From a virus, in the IMG/VR virus record IMGVR_UViG_3300045950_000051, positions 1-26,941 of that record: a stretch of 26,941 nucleotides of DNA. The stretch is one strand, 5' to 3'. Under the pieces are notes generated by a model. The model was not told the DNA's origin, searched no databases, and saw only the letters and a list, made by a program, of their open reading frames with translations. Positions 7,011 to 14,559 of this stretch are shown one piece after another. Within the stretch, counting starts at the first letter, position 1. Every line of letters begins with the position of its first letter. Both the position numbers and the translations under genes were made by a program.

Positions 7011-7997
7011 CTATAGTGCTGTCTGTGTGTTGCGGACTAGGATGCGCAGGTCCCGATCTGCTGTGGGGTCGTGGTAGGTCTGCCCGCGCAAGACAAAAAT
7101 GTTCTCCCCGTTCATGTCCTCGAACAACGCCCCCGCCTCGTGCCACCGCACTGCCATGTCCACACGGAAGAGCTTGGTAAGTGCGCCCTCGATGGTGGAC
7201 CCGCTAGTCTCCAGCCGGATGAAATTCAGACTCTGGTCATCGAACTTTTCCAGAAAGTCGTCCCGACCTACCGCGGAGTGCTTCAGCGTCATCTCCACTT
7301 CCATTGAGCGTTTTGCTTCCCCGAAGCTGCTGAAGTTTAGGGACCCATCAGCATACTTGGTGCGTGTCAGCCCCGTGGGCAGGCGCAACGTGGCGTTCAC
7401 CAGCACCGCGTTCTTTTCGGTGGTCCCCAGGTTGGCCCAGGTGGTGTCCACATAGAGCTTGGTGTTATTGGTCACCACGTCCTCTACCGTGGCCAGGGTG
7501 GGCGAGGCTGTGAAGGTGGTCTGTGTGTACTTCCGGGCGAACATGCGGGCACGGCCAGTCATGACGGCATTCATGGCATAAGTGAACTCTAGCTCTTCCG
7601 CCATGGTGAAAACGTACTGGTACGCCTGCACGTCGTCCCCATACTGAAAAGTGAAAGCCTTCTGGCTGTTGGCGGCCGTCAGCGTTGGCTCATAGAGCCA
7701 GTCCCGGGAGGTAGTGCCGCCAGCGGGGGTGCTGATAGCCTCGGCCTTTACGCCCATCGAAAGAAAGACTATGACCTGCTCAAAGGTGAGACTGCCGGCC
7801 CACTCCAACTCCGAATGCTGCCCGACGTTGGTCAGCCGGTGGTACATCCCCAGGGAGTTACGCTCTTCGTCATCTGGGCGGTAAAGCTCGTACCGTGGCG
7901 TAGTTGAGAGCCGCCCCAGGAGCCGCTTGGATGCGCTGACCGCCGTCCCTCTGGTGGTCTCTACCCCATATTGTATCCGTCTGAGTGCTGTGACCAT
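7011..7997 (-). CDS. major tail tube protein
   Basis: This 328-aa protein starts at ATG 7997 behind AGAGGGG. The N-terminus (RRIQYGVETTRGTAVSASKR) is a typical start of siphovirus tail tube proteins ('..vqyG.EttrGTAv.a...l'). The following segments (GSLTFEQVIVFLSMGV, later AKRSMEVEMTLKHSA) are consistent with the tail tube beta-sandwich fold. It forms the hexameric rings of the tail tube. It sits between the tail terminator gene and the chaperones, as in HK97-like phages. Confidence 0.85.
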   Translation of the reverse strand: MVTALRRIQYGVETTRGTAVSASKRLLGRLSTTPRYELYRPDDEERNSLGMYHRLTNVGQHSELEWAGSLTFEQVIVFLSMGVKAEAISTPAGGTTSRDWLYEPTLTAANSQKAFTFQYGDDVQAYQYVFTMAEELEFTYAMNAVMTGRARMFARKYTQTTFTASPTLATVEDVVTNNTKLYVDTTWANLGTTEKNAVLVNATLRLPTGLTRTKYADGSLNFSSFGEAKRSMEVEMTLKHSAVGRDDFLEKFDDQSLNFIRLETSGSTIEGALTKLFRVDMAVRWHEAGALFEDMNGENIFVLRGQTYHDPTADRDLRILVRNTQTAL

Positions 7998-8021
7998 TTG
8001 CGACCCCTCTTGACTACATAG

Positions 8022-8450
8022 TTAGAAATTCTTGAGCACATACATGCCAAAGGAGCACGAAAACTCCCAGAACCGGTCGTTGACATCCCGGCCCCGTGAT
8101 GCTTCCCCGCTGCGAGTTACTTCAGCATGTCCCACCTTGCTATTCAGTGTGGCATTATCCTTGATAGCCTTCCGGATGCTCTTGGCCCCCGTCGGGGAGC
8201 GGTATTCATCCAGCTCCTTCCAACCATCGGTGCTGCTGTTAATGGCCAGGTATAGGACCAGGCTGAAATCTATGCGGATATTCTCACTGTTAATGGCCCG
8301 GTTGGCATACTCGATGTCTTCGGTTGGCGCCACTATCACACAGGGATACTCCATATATCCGTCCGGCTCGTAGGGATATACCCGGAGGCCACTGATGCCC
8401 GCCTCCAGCACGGTCTTGACTTCCTCCCGGATAATTGAGAGGTCTGACAT
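8022..8450 (-). CDS. tail terminator / tail completion protein
   Basis: This 142-aa protein starts at ATG 8450, two bases beyond the previous stop (TGAGATG); the frame is open further upstream, but that part overlaps the gp10-like gene. Residues 1-25 (SIIREEVKTVLEAGISGLRVY) form the N-terminal helix and first strand, followed by PCVIVAPTEDIEY, as expected of the HK97 gp11/lambda gpU-like group, which caps the tail tube and joins it to the head. The position between gp10-like protein and tail tube supports this. Sequence similarity alone is weak, so the assignment leans on context. Confidence 0.7.
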   Translation of the reverse strand: MSDLSIIREEVKTVLEAGISGLRVYPYEPDGYMEYPCVIVAPTEDIEYANRAINSENIRIDFSLVLYLAINSSTDGWKELDEYRSPTGAKSIRKAIKDNATLNSKVGHAEVTRSGEASRGRDVNDRFWEFSCSFGMYVLKNF

Positions 8451-8451
8451 C

Positions 8452-8880
8452 TCAGTTTCGTCCCAACCTCTGTGCGATGTCTCTGGCCATTTCCTGGGCC
8501 CGGGCCTGTATCTGCCCCTGGATGGCCTGGGCAGCCCTGGCAAAGGGCCTTCTGGCCGTCATCTTGCGGGTGCCGGTCTCCAGCAACCGGGCCACAAAGT
8601 AACGACTGGATACTATCGCCATCCCCTTCCCTGGCCGAAGCCGCAGACGGATACTCCGGCGAGTGTGGCCTGGCCTGCGCCATTTCTCCAATGCAGCCGG
8701 CGCTACTGGAGGCCGCAGTCGGGTCCGTCGGACGGGGATGTTGCTCCGCACAGTGCGCCGGGCCAGATTCCCAGTATCTCGTAGGAACTTCCGCATAGGT
8801 TCCCTGACCATTTTCGGGTCCTGGTAACGTTGCTTGAGGGCATCCAACCCCTCAACGCGGACTTGCACAACGATTGGCAT
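8452..8880 (-). CDS. HK97 gp10-like neck/tail component
   Basis: This 142-aa basic protein starts at ATG 8880 behind GAGGGACG. It shows the usual HK97 gp10 pattern: VRVEGLDALKQRYQ at the N-terminus, then RTVRSNIPVRRTRLR (a 'a...aP..tG.L..si' region), then SRYFVARLLETGTRKMTARRPF ('Y....E.GT..m.a.PF'), and a C-terminal helix. It takes part in joining head and tail. Its start overlaps the preceding zinc-ribbon gene by 29 bases. Confidence 0.85.
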   Translation of the reverse strand: MPIVVQVRVEGLDALKQRYQDPKMVREPMRKFLRDTGNLARRTVRSNIPVRRTRLRPPVAPAALEKWRRPGHTRRSIRLRLRPGKGMAIVSSRYFVARLLETGTRKMTARRPFARAAQAIQGQIQARAQEMARDIAQRLGRN

Positions 8881-9046
8881 CGTCCCTCTCGTACAACCAG
8901 CGGTAGAAAAATATCCACTGGGGCAAGGCAGGGCACCGGTCCAGATGGACTGCCTCTCCGCACTGGCTGCACACCCGGAGCAATCCGCACCAGGGACACC
9001 GCTCCAGTGTGTCGCCGCTGCGATGTCCGCAAACCTCGAACGTCAT
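8852..9046 (-). CDS. small zinc-ribbon protein
   Basis: This 64-aa protein starts at ATG 9046, overlapping the connector's TGA (ATGA). It holds closely spaced cysteines: C6-G-H8, C18-P-W-C21, C28-S-Q-C31 and C41, an arrangement expected to bind one or two zinc ions. The C-terminus is aromatic and basic (WIFFYRWLYERDDANR). It lies inside the neck gene cluster, overlapping both neighbours, so it is clearly part of the operon. Function unknown; small zinc ribbons in phages are often nucleic-acid or protein adaptors. Confidence 0.65.
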   Translation of the reverse strand: MTFEVCGHRSGDTLERCPWCGLLRVCSQCGEAVHLDRCPALPQWIFFYRWLYERDDANRCASPR

Positions 9047-9858
9047 GCCAGCACCAACATCCGGTATGGGTCCAGCATCTGCCGCACATCCATGTCCAGC
9101 CCGACCCAGGGCCGCATAATACCAGTCTCGGTCAGTCCCACCTGATTGGAGTATCCTGCCGCCCGCCGGGTCCACAGTCGTGACGCCTGCATCAGCGTTG
9201 CTTCGCTGATTTCATATGGATACCGATAGACCTTTATGGCCGCCCCGCTGCTGTGACTGGCGGCAGTGGTGCCATTGACACCACGCTCCACCGTCAGGTT
9301 ATTAGTGGCAATAGTGGTGACATACATCTGTTCGCTATCAATGATGATAGTCTGGAGCACTTCGAAATCGGTGCCAGCGGTCACGGGCACCGTCGTGGCC
9401 GTGCTGGTAAGTGCGCCATTCAACGTTGATGCCGATGTGACCAGGTCTTCCCAGTACCCCCACTTGCCGACGATTTCCACGCTTTTTTCAATGTTGCGTG
9501 GAAAGGCGTACTTCCCCAAAGGGCTGGTACGAATCTCCAGATAAGGTGCTCGGTCTACGCTAGCATTGAGGGGCATCAGGTCATAGTCTGTGGTGGCCCA
9601 GGTTACCTCGTAAGTCCTGTTGGCATCCTCGTCGGTCTTCAGGCTAGTCACAGCCAGCAGGTCGGCATCCAGGAGCAACTGGGCGCCCGAAGTGGGGGTG
9701 AAATAACGAGTAGCCTGGTAGATGCGGAATGTCCGCTCTACATAAGAGTCGATCTGACGCGTGACTGCCTCCAGGACACGCCGGTACTGGGCGTCATCTC
9801 CAGTCCCAGTGATGCCTCCTACTGATTTCAGCACGTTCCTGCTGGCGTAGCTGTACAC
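9043..9858 (-). CDS. head-tail connector, gp6-like, with inserted beta domain
   Basis: This 271-aa protein starts at GTG 9858 behind GAGG, sharing one base with the previous TAG stop. The N-terminus (DDAQYRRVLEAVTRQIDSYVERTFR) and C-terminus (ISEATLMQASRLWTRRAAGY, later DMDVRQMLDPYRMLVLA) match the helical HK97 gp6-type adaptor that docks beneath the portal. In between, about residues 140-215, lies an inserted small beta domain (TTVPVTAGTDFEVLQTIII, then NLTVERGVNGTTAASHSSGA), a module seen in many unrelated phage proteins, which explains a length more than twice that of plain gp6. Confidence in the connector role is good. Confidence 0.8.
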   Translation of the reverse strand: MYSYASRNVLKSVGGITGTGDDAQYRRVLEAVTRQIDSYVERTFRIYQATRYFTPTSGAQLLLDADLLAVTSLKTDEDANRTYEVTWATTDYDLMPLNASVDRAPYLEIRTSPLGKYAFPRNIEKSVEIVGKWGYWEDLVTSASTLNGALTSTATTVPVTAGTDFEVLQTIIIDSEQMYVTTIATNNLTVERGVNGTTAASHSSGAAIKVYRYPYEISEATLMQASRLWTRRAAGYSNQVGLTETGIMRPWVGLDMDVRQMLDPYRMLVLA

Positions 9859-10376
9859 TATTGCCTCACTTTACGGTCCTGGGTGTCAGAGAGCACCAGT
9901 TCCGCCGGCGGCCCCTCGATGAGTTCTCCCAGGCGCTCCAGGAGAATCGCAGAAGTGGCGCCCTTGAATGCACACGTCCCGTGTTCCGACACCCGTTCCT
10001 TCAACCAGGTCAGGGATTCGTCTTCCAAAGTGAGATAGTCGCCCCGTGTCCCATTCTTCCCTCCACCATTCACAGAGGCGAAGGCCCGGATTACTTTGAG
10101 GGCATGGCCAGTGTCTTGGGGAGTGATTTTGTCGGGGGGGTCATGGGTGATAGGGCAGGGGAGCCGGTTGGCGATGTAGATGATGGCGTCTGCGTAAGTG
10201 GGGGTCTCAAGAGTCGGGATTTCGTACGTGATTTCCGAGTCCTTTAGGCCGATTCTCCGGCCGGCCGTAACTGCGTCCTGGTACGCTTTCCGTTGCACTG
10301 CCCGGGACGGGTTCGGGACCTCTAACGTGTTCCCAAGGGCATCCGTAATCTTGTCGCTGTATCTCAGGTACTTCAA
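9858..10376 (-). CDS. unknown neck/head protein
   Basis: This 172-aa protein is given from TTG 10376, preceded by AGGAGAAAC. The frame is open to a TTG at 10451, which would add 25 mostly basic residues (NRRRVRGQKKQRRR). A strong GGAGGAGG at about 10430-10440 does not sit at a good distance from either start, so the true start is uncertain. The body contains TYADAIIYIANRLPCPIT and LTWLKERVSEHGTCAF and looks mainly helical; no known family is recognised. It sits between unknown small genes and the connector and ends with TAG, sharing one base with the next GTG. Confidence 0.65.
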   Translation of the reverse strand: MKYLRYSDKITDALGNTLEVPNPSRAVQRKAYQDAVTAGRRIGLKDSEITYEIPTLETPTYADAIIYIANRLPCPITHDPPDKITPQDTGHALKVIRAFASVNGGGKNGTRGDYLTLEDESLTWLKERVSEHGTCAFKGATSAILLERLGELIEGPPAELVLSDTQDRKVRQ

Positions 10377-10428
10377 GTTTCTCCTTCTCTGCTTCTTTTG
10401 CCCGCGTACTCTTCGGCGGTTTGAAATG

Positions 10429-10740
10429 TTATCCTCCTCCCCTCTCCCCAAACCTCATCCCTTTCAGGCTGCCCACAAAGTGACCAGACCCAAAAGCAAT
10501 GAGAGAAACAAGGTCTGCCAAGTTCCTGCTTTTGATGTGAAAAGTTGCATGAATGGAGACACCCGTTAGCCCTGCGCAGTCCTCCTTTCCCTCCCCTTCA
10601 ACGCTTGTGACCGAACCGTCAAGGATTATCGGGACTCTGAATAGGAAAGCGTAGAGAACTGAGAGTCTTGCTATCAGCGAGAAGTTGCTCAGATACAATC
10701 GTGTCCCAGTTGGCCCTCCCGTTTCTACGGTCCAGTTCAT
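10429..10740 (-). CDS. unknown 103-aa protein
   Basis: It starts at ATG 10740 behind GAGGTGAATCT, two bases after the stop of the small membrane gene. The middle is hydrophobic (LIARLSVLYAFLFRVPIILDG, about residues 22-42) and the C-terminus ends in glycine-rich FGERGGG. It could be a membrane-associated or beta-rich structural protein. No family is recognised, and codon use is like its neighbours. Confidence 0.6.
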   Translation of the reverse strand: MNWTVETGGPTGTRLYLSNFSLIARLSVLYAFLFRVPIILDGSVTSVEGEGKEDCAGLTGVSIHATFHIKSRNLADLVSLIAFGSGHFVGSLKGMRFGERGGG

Positions 10741-10744
10741 AGAT

Positions 10745-10906
10745 TCACCTCAACCAGTGGCCCAGTATCAGCCCCACCCATCCTGCCGCAGTAGCGCCCA
10801 TCTCGGGGTTCATGTTCCAGTCTACTGTCGCCACCACGTATATTCCCGCCGCCAGCGCTCCCAGACTCACAATTGCCTTTACCAGGATGGCGCTGCCGTT
10901 TTTCAC
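10745..10906 (-). CDS. tiny membrane protein (53 aa)
   Basis: The GTG start at 10906 overlaps the TGA stop of the preceding small gene (GTGA) and follows AGGAG by 11 bases. An ATG at 10966 opens a longer version of this frame, but that part is better explained by the overlapping upstream gene. The product has a hydrophobic segment at about residues 5-28 (AILVKAIVSLGALAAGIYVV) and a second weak one at about 38-52 (TAAGWVGLILGHWLR). Two short helices in a 53-aa protein would fit a holin-like or membrane-anchoring role, but this is inference. Confidence 0.6.
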   Translation of the reverse strand: MKNGSAILVKAIVSLGALAAGIYVVATVDWNMNPEMGATAAGWVGLILGHWLR

Positions 10907-11061
10907 GGGAAGAATATCTCCTGGAACGGAAGCAGCGGGGACCAGGAATAGCTGATAAGAAACCATAGCCCACCAGAAAGCACAAGCCCGCCAAGTACGA
11001 GCTTGCCAGTGCTGGAGAGACCATTTGCAGGTTGGTAGATGCGCTGCCGAAGCCTCTTCAC
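10903..11061 (-). CDS. tiny single-span membrane protein (52 aa)
   Basis: The GTG start at 11061 overlaps the previous gene's TGA (GTGA) and is preceded by GAGGTAAC. The product begins with a basic stretch (MKRLRQRIYQ), then has one hydrophobic helix at about residues 18-40 (TGKLVLGGLVLSGGLWFLIS), and ends WSPLLPFQEIFFP. The positive-inside rule predicts an inner N-terminus. It forms a tandem with the next membrane gene through a second GTGA overlap. No family recognised. Confidence 0.55.
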   Translation of the reverse strand: MKRLRQRIYQPANGLSSTGKLVLGGLVLSGGLWFLISYSWSPLLPFQEIFFP

Positions 11062-11351
11062 GTTACCTCTGCATCTATGGGCATTTTCCCAAGGTCTTTG
11101 AGAATCTGATAGGCCACGGTCTTGAGCGAGCTATATAGTGTGGGATTCGCTACCATATACGGCACGGCGTCCGTAGAGATAACCTCGGTACGCACAACTG
11201 TAATCGCAGAAGTGGCCGGGTCCTTGGAACAATACCGGACAGATATATCTACGACGAGGTTATCCGGGTCAATTCTGAGAAACCCGACCTCCCAATGGTT
11301 GACGGTCACTGCTGGCACCAGAGTGAACGGGGTAGTGCTATCTGCTGGCAT
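11058..11351 (-). CDS. unknown 97-aa protein
   Basis: The start is placed at ATG 11351 because AGGGG lies five bases before it; a GTG two codons earlier also reads in frame. It overlaps the end of the S74 fibre gene by 14 bases. The chain is beta-rich (WEVGFLRIDPDNLVVDISVRY) with a helical C-terminus (LYSSLKTVAYQILKDLGKM). No family is recognised. It may be a small companion of the fibre, judging only from the overlap. Confidence 0.6.
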   Translation of the reverse strand: MPADSTTPFTLVPAVTVNHWEVGFLRIDPDNLVVDISVRYCSKDPATSAITVVRTEVISTDAVPYMVANPTLYSSLKTVAYQILKDLGKMPIDAEVT

Positions 11352-13347
11352 AGTCACCCCTGCCTACTGCTTCTAAGTGTTGCAACCACGACTGCAACTG
11401 CTGAATCTGTTGTTTGATGTGGGTAACTTCGGAGTCCACTTCCTGTATCCCTTTTACCACCAGGGGGACAAGGTGCTCGTACTCAACCTGCCAGTACATG
11501 TGTGCTTTGCATGGCCTCCCCATGCGACATGCTTGACAGTCTCGTCCATCCCCGGCATTGATTATCCAGGGTGCCCACTGGATAGCTTCTTGCCCTAACA
11601 TCCCGACATAGCGGCCTCGTGCCCCCTTGCCGTAGGGATTCCGGTCCGAGGGGTCGTCCCATCCAAAATCTACTACTCTGGCCTGCCGCAACAGGGCCAT
11701 CGCAGGCCCCTGGAAGTCCCGAATATCCCTCTTTAGCCTCATGTCAGATGTGACATTGATGCTGGCATTGCCGATGTATAAGGTAGTGCTGGCGGCCCCC
11801 TGCGAGGCGTCGTCTATCTCGTTGTTGGTGGAATCGGCGCCTATCCTGATACCTACAGACGCAAGCACATCTATGGGGAGCGTCATCAGGGAGGAGGTGC
11901 TGGTCATTATGTCCGTTGCCCCGATGCTGATACCGCCAGTGGTAGCAGCAAACCGCAATCTGTCGTTGCCAATATACACAACCGACCCAAGCTCAGACTG
12001 AACGGCGAGTCTAGCATCGCCCGCTCCTATATCAACGCTAGCCATATGTACAAGGTCAGTAAACGACCCTGTAGGCATAGTTACAGTGCCAAGCTGGCCC
12101 AGGATAAGGCATCTGGCAGCGCTTGTCCCATTGCTGTTCGTATTTACCCGTACATTGAGACCTGTTGTACTACACCCAAAAGCATAATTGCTACCAACAG
12201 ATGAGCCTGTCCCAATTTTGAAGTCATCTGATTGGTCATTATCGATGCCAAGATACCAGGTAGTAGTGCTACCAGCACTGAGGTGGACTTTCGCATCACC
12301 TGTACTTCCTGCAACAACCTTCGCTTCCAGAATGGCATGGGACGCGCCAGTAGCAGTGGTATTTTCAATCAGTAGGGCGCTGTTGGAAGTGCTGTTGGCT
12401 GCGCTGAGTGTCCACGCGGTCCCGGTAAGACTGGACCCCGTATTGCCGATGTTGGTGAGGGTATTGGACTCAAGGGAGAGGGAGGTAGCAGTAAGGACGG
12501 ATTCATTTACCCCGTTCACCGACCATGCGAATCCAGCGCCCGCCGGCACATTTGTCTGAAGCTGCGTGACAGTGTTCTGCTGGAGGGAGTAGAGAGTTGC
12601 GGTGACGGCGGTGCCAACCCCGAAGATGAGGGCGTCGTCGAGGCGGACGGTCCCGGCATCAACGAAAAGGGCGTAGTTGTTTGTGCCCTCGGTGGGAGCG
12701 CCCCCGATGTAGAGAGTGACGGCAGTGGCAACCGTGCCGGTGCTGAGAGTGATGTTGGGTTCGGAGATTGAGACCATGGCAAGGACGCCAGCAAGTGCAG
12801 CGGTCACTGTGACCGCGTTCCCGTTTTCCCAGCCAGTGCGGAAGAAGTTGGCGGTGGAGGCGGTGCTCATGGCCGGAAGGCCGAAGACCACTTGACGGTT
12901 TGCTACTCTCGTCCCACCAATGGTAAGGATTCCAGTGTTGGCGTTCGCGTTGGCGTCAACGTCCAGAACGTTTGTTCCATCCAGGCTTTTGACCAGGAAA
13001 TCTATATTAGCTCCTCCCCCATTCACAACAAGGGAACTGACAGAGGAGTCGAGGCGAAGGTACTCGGTGGAGTTGGCGGCGCCTGCGAGGGTGGCTACGA
13101 GGATGATGTCGGCGTTTGCGGTGATGTTGGAGAGGATAAGGGAGTTGGCAGGGGTGGCGGCCACCAGTACGGTGCCCACGAGGACGCCGGTGAGGGTGGT
13201 GTTGGCGGCAAGGGCGGTACTCCGGTTGACAAGGACCGTATCCCCATCCGTACCTATGGCCAGGCGCTGGTCGTCGTGGACCGTGGGGACACCAATAAGG
13301 ATTGGGGAGTCGAGGACTTCTTTGCCGTCAAGTAGTGCAGTGGGCAT
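11338..13347 (-). CDS. fibre protein with C-terminal S74 intramolecular chaperone
   Basis: This 669-aa trimeric fibre-like protein starts at ATG 13347 behind GGGGGTACG. Residues about 40-520 are repetitive beta-helix-like sequence rich in T, S, N, A and G. From about residue 533 comes the endosialidase-type chaperone (Peptidase_S74): TSDMRLKRDI with the catalytic Ser534 and Lys539, then RYVGMLGQEAIQWAPWI, and a closing coiled coil (EVTHIKQQIQQLQSWLQHL). The family trimerises the fibre and cleaves itself before the serine, leaving a mature part of about 533 aa. An unusual cysteine cluster (DCQACRMGRPCKAH) is inserted in the chaperone. The gene lies in the head module rather than with the tail fibres, so it may be a head fibre. 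Confidence 0.85.
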   Translation of the reverse strand: MPTALLDGKEVLDSPILIGVPTVHDDQRLAIGTDGDTVLVNRSTALAANTTLTGVLVGTVLVAATPANSLILSNITANADIILVATLAGAANSTEYLRLDSSVSSLVVNGGGANIDFLVKSLDGTNVLDVDANANANTGILTIGGTRVANRQVVFGLPAMSTASTANFFRTGWENGNAVTVTAALAGVLAMVSISEPNITLSTGTVATAVTLYIGGAPTEGTNNYALFVDAGTVRLDDALIFGVGTAVTATLYSLQQNTVTQLQTNVPAGAGFAWSVNGVNESVLTATSLSLESNTLTNIGNTGSSLTGTAWTLSAANSTSNSALLIENTTATGASHAILEAKVVAGSTGDAKVHLSAGSTTTWYLGIDNDQSDDFKIGTGSSVGSNYAFGCSTTGLNVRVNTNSNGTSAARCLILGQLGTVTMPTGSFTDLVHMASVDIGAGDARLAVQSELGSVVYIGNDRLRFAATTGGISIGATDIMTSTSSLMTLPIDVLASVGIRIGADSTNNEIDDASQGAASTTLYIGNASINVTSDMRLKRDIRDFQGPAMALLRQARVVDFGWDDPSDRNPYGKGARGRYVGMLGQEAIQWAPWIINAGDGRDCQACRMGRPCKAHMYWQVEYEHLVPLVVKGIQEVDSEVTHIKQQIQQLQSWLQHLEAVGRGDYASR

Positions 13348-13355
13348 CGTACCCC

Positions 13356-13844
13356 CTACAAGGGTCTCACAACAATCCGCGCCCCAAAGGTCCGGCCATC
13401 GGTGTTGGTGTAGGCGAGGGTAAGCTGATCACCAGACTCATAGATTTCGTCAGGGTCTCCCAAGAAGACGGTGTCACCGGTGCCTGTACCCAGGGAAGGG
13501 TTGAGCCGGCGCAGGATTGCATCGTAAGCGGCCCCGCCGAGGGCGTCCAGGGTGAGGGTGACATCCTGGGAAGTCACGGGGAGGCTATTAAACTTGACCG
13601 AGGCCTGAACGAACTGAAAACGGCCGGACTCGCTGGTGGCCAGGGATAGGGCGCCCGTGCCGGTGGCGGTGTAGACCGTCACCGGTTTTGTGTGCAGGCG
13701 TCCCCACGCCGTCCCGTCCCAGATAAACTCGTCCCCGGTGTCCCGCTCATAGAACCTGCTTCCTTCCGGGACTCCCGCGGTGGGTTTGGTGTCTGCTTTC
13801 AGCCCCACATACCAGTTCGCCGCAGGGACTCTTGTGACAGCCAT
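13356..13844 (-). CDS. unknown structural protein, head-fibre-like N-terminus
   Basis: This 162-aa protein starts at ATG 13844 behind GGAGCACAAA, in the operon between capsid-linked genes and the S74 fibre, eight bases before the latter. The segment VPEGSRFYERDTGDEFIWDG with TAW is a common structural-protein motif ('G..f...dtg..y.wdGtaW') often found near fibre attachment regions. The rest is beta-rich. It may anchor the fibre to the capsid; this is inferred from adjacency. Confidence 0.65.
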   Translation of the reverse strand: MAVTRVPAANWYVGLKADTKPTAGVPEGSRFYERDTGDEFIWDGTAWGRLHTKPVTVYTATGTGALSLATSESGRFQFVQASVKFNSLPVTSQDVTLTLDALGGAAYDAILRRLNPSLGTGTGDTVFLGDPDEIYESGDQLTLAYTNTDGRTFGARIVVRPL

Positions 13845-13873
13845 TTTGTGCTCCTAAGTGGATAGATGTGAGC

Positions 13874-14035
13874 TTACGCGGTCTTGCTTCCAGCCGGAGT
13901 CCTGGCCTCCGGCGAACTGGCGCCATAGACGTTTTGCCGCCATGTGATGCTGGATGACGGCTCGCCGCATTCGGCGCAGACCAACTCCCCACCCCGCATC
14001 AAATATCCCTTGTGTTGACATTTGGTCTTGCTCAT
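13874..14035 (-). CDS. small zinc-ribbon protein (53 aa)
   Basis: This short gene has ATG 14035 behind AAAAGGGGAAAG. The product begins MSKTKCQHKGYLMRGGELVC, followed by AECGEP, giving C6, H8, C20 and C23, the spacing of a zinc ribbon (a CxH...CxxC form). The remaining 30 residues are polar. It lies between the decoration-like gene and the next structural gene, in the same direction. Function unknown; it resembles other small zinc-binding proteins scattered through this operon. Confidence 0.6.
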   Translation of the reverse strand: MSKTKCQHKGYLMRGGELVCAECGEPSSSITWRQNVYGASSPEARTPAGSKTA

Positions 14036-14050
14036 CTTTCCCCTTTTCGC

Positions 14051-14065
14051 GGACAGGCCTGCCGA
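14051..14065. repeat. palindromic repeat relative
   Basis: GGACAGGCCTGCCGA forms an imperfect palindrome around AGGCCT and shares the GACAGG/CTGCCG core with the elements at 4879-4910 and 21504-21546. It lies in the short intergenic space before the 53-aa zinc-ribbon gene. Confidence 0.45.
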
Positions 14066-14075
14066 GACAGAGAGG

Positions 14076-14546
14076 CTATCCCTGCGGTGTCGTATCTACT
14101 ACCCGATAGTCAATTTCAATGTTCAGCGGCGAGTCCCCGGTTGTGATCTCACCCACCAGCATGTGTAGCACCAGGGCGGCATTGGCCACCGGGGTGATTT
14201 GGGACGCCCCGGAGGTCGCCGTTTGGGCACGCACGTAGCGTATCTGGTTTGTGGTCTGGTCCAGGAACCCTGTAGTCTCGCACTGGCCCACTTCAGCCCC
14301 CGAGCCGTCGGTGTACTTCACTGCCAGGTCCTCGCCGGCGGCAATGCCGGCGTAGGCGGTGCCAACCGGTTTTTGTACCAGCATCCCCTCGAAAATCAGG
14401 GCTTTGTTGGCGCCCGGGGCAGCTACCAGGGTGATGGGGGTGGCATTCAAGGCCAGGAGTTGGGCTGAGGTGATTTGTAACAGTTTCCGATGGAACCGCT
14501 CGTGAGCGCCGGCAATTACTCCGTCGCCGTGTTCAATTACTGGCAT
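14076..14546 (-). CDS. probable head decoration protein
   Basis: This 156-aa protein starts at ATG 14546 behind GGAGCTGAAAAG, 13 bases after the capsid gene. The region LLALNATPITLVAAPGANKALIFEGMLV, given here only as a description of its beta-rich hydrophobic core (about residues 28-55), and the closing INIEIDYRVVD-like strand suggest a beta-barrel. Size, beta content and position immediately after the major capsid gene suggest a decoration or head-stabilising protein. No family match is certain. Confidence 0.6.
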   Translation of the reverse strand: MPVIEHGDGVIAGAHERFHRKLLQITSAQLLALNATPITLVAAPGANKALIFEGMLVQKPVGTAYAGIAAGEDLAVKYTDGSGAEVGQCETTGFLDQTTNQIRYVRAQTATSGASQITPVANAALVLHMLVGEITTGDSPLNIEIDYRVVDTTPQG

Positions 14547-14559
14547 CTTTTCAGCTCCT

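Noticed and set aside
10737-11024. 95-aa and 73-aa minus-strand frames over the small membrane genes
   Set aside because: Both start inside other frames without ribosome sites, while two GTG starts with GTGA overlaps and good sites explain the region and give membrane-type proteins.
12892-13423. Plus-strand frames rich in glycine and valine opposite the fibre gene
   Set aside because: They overlap the well-supported S74 fibre gene completely and have no promoter or ribosome site.
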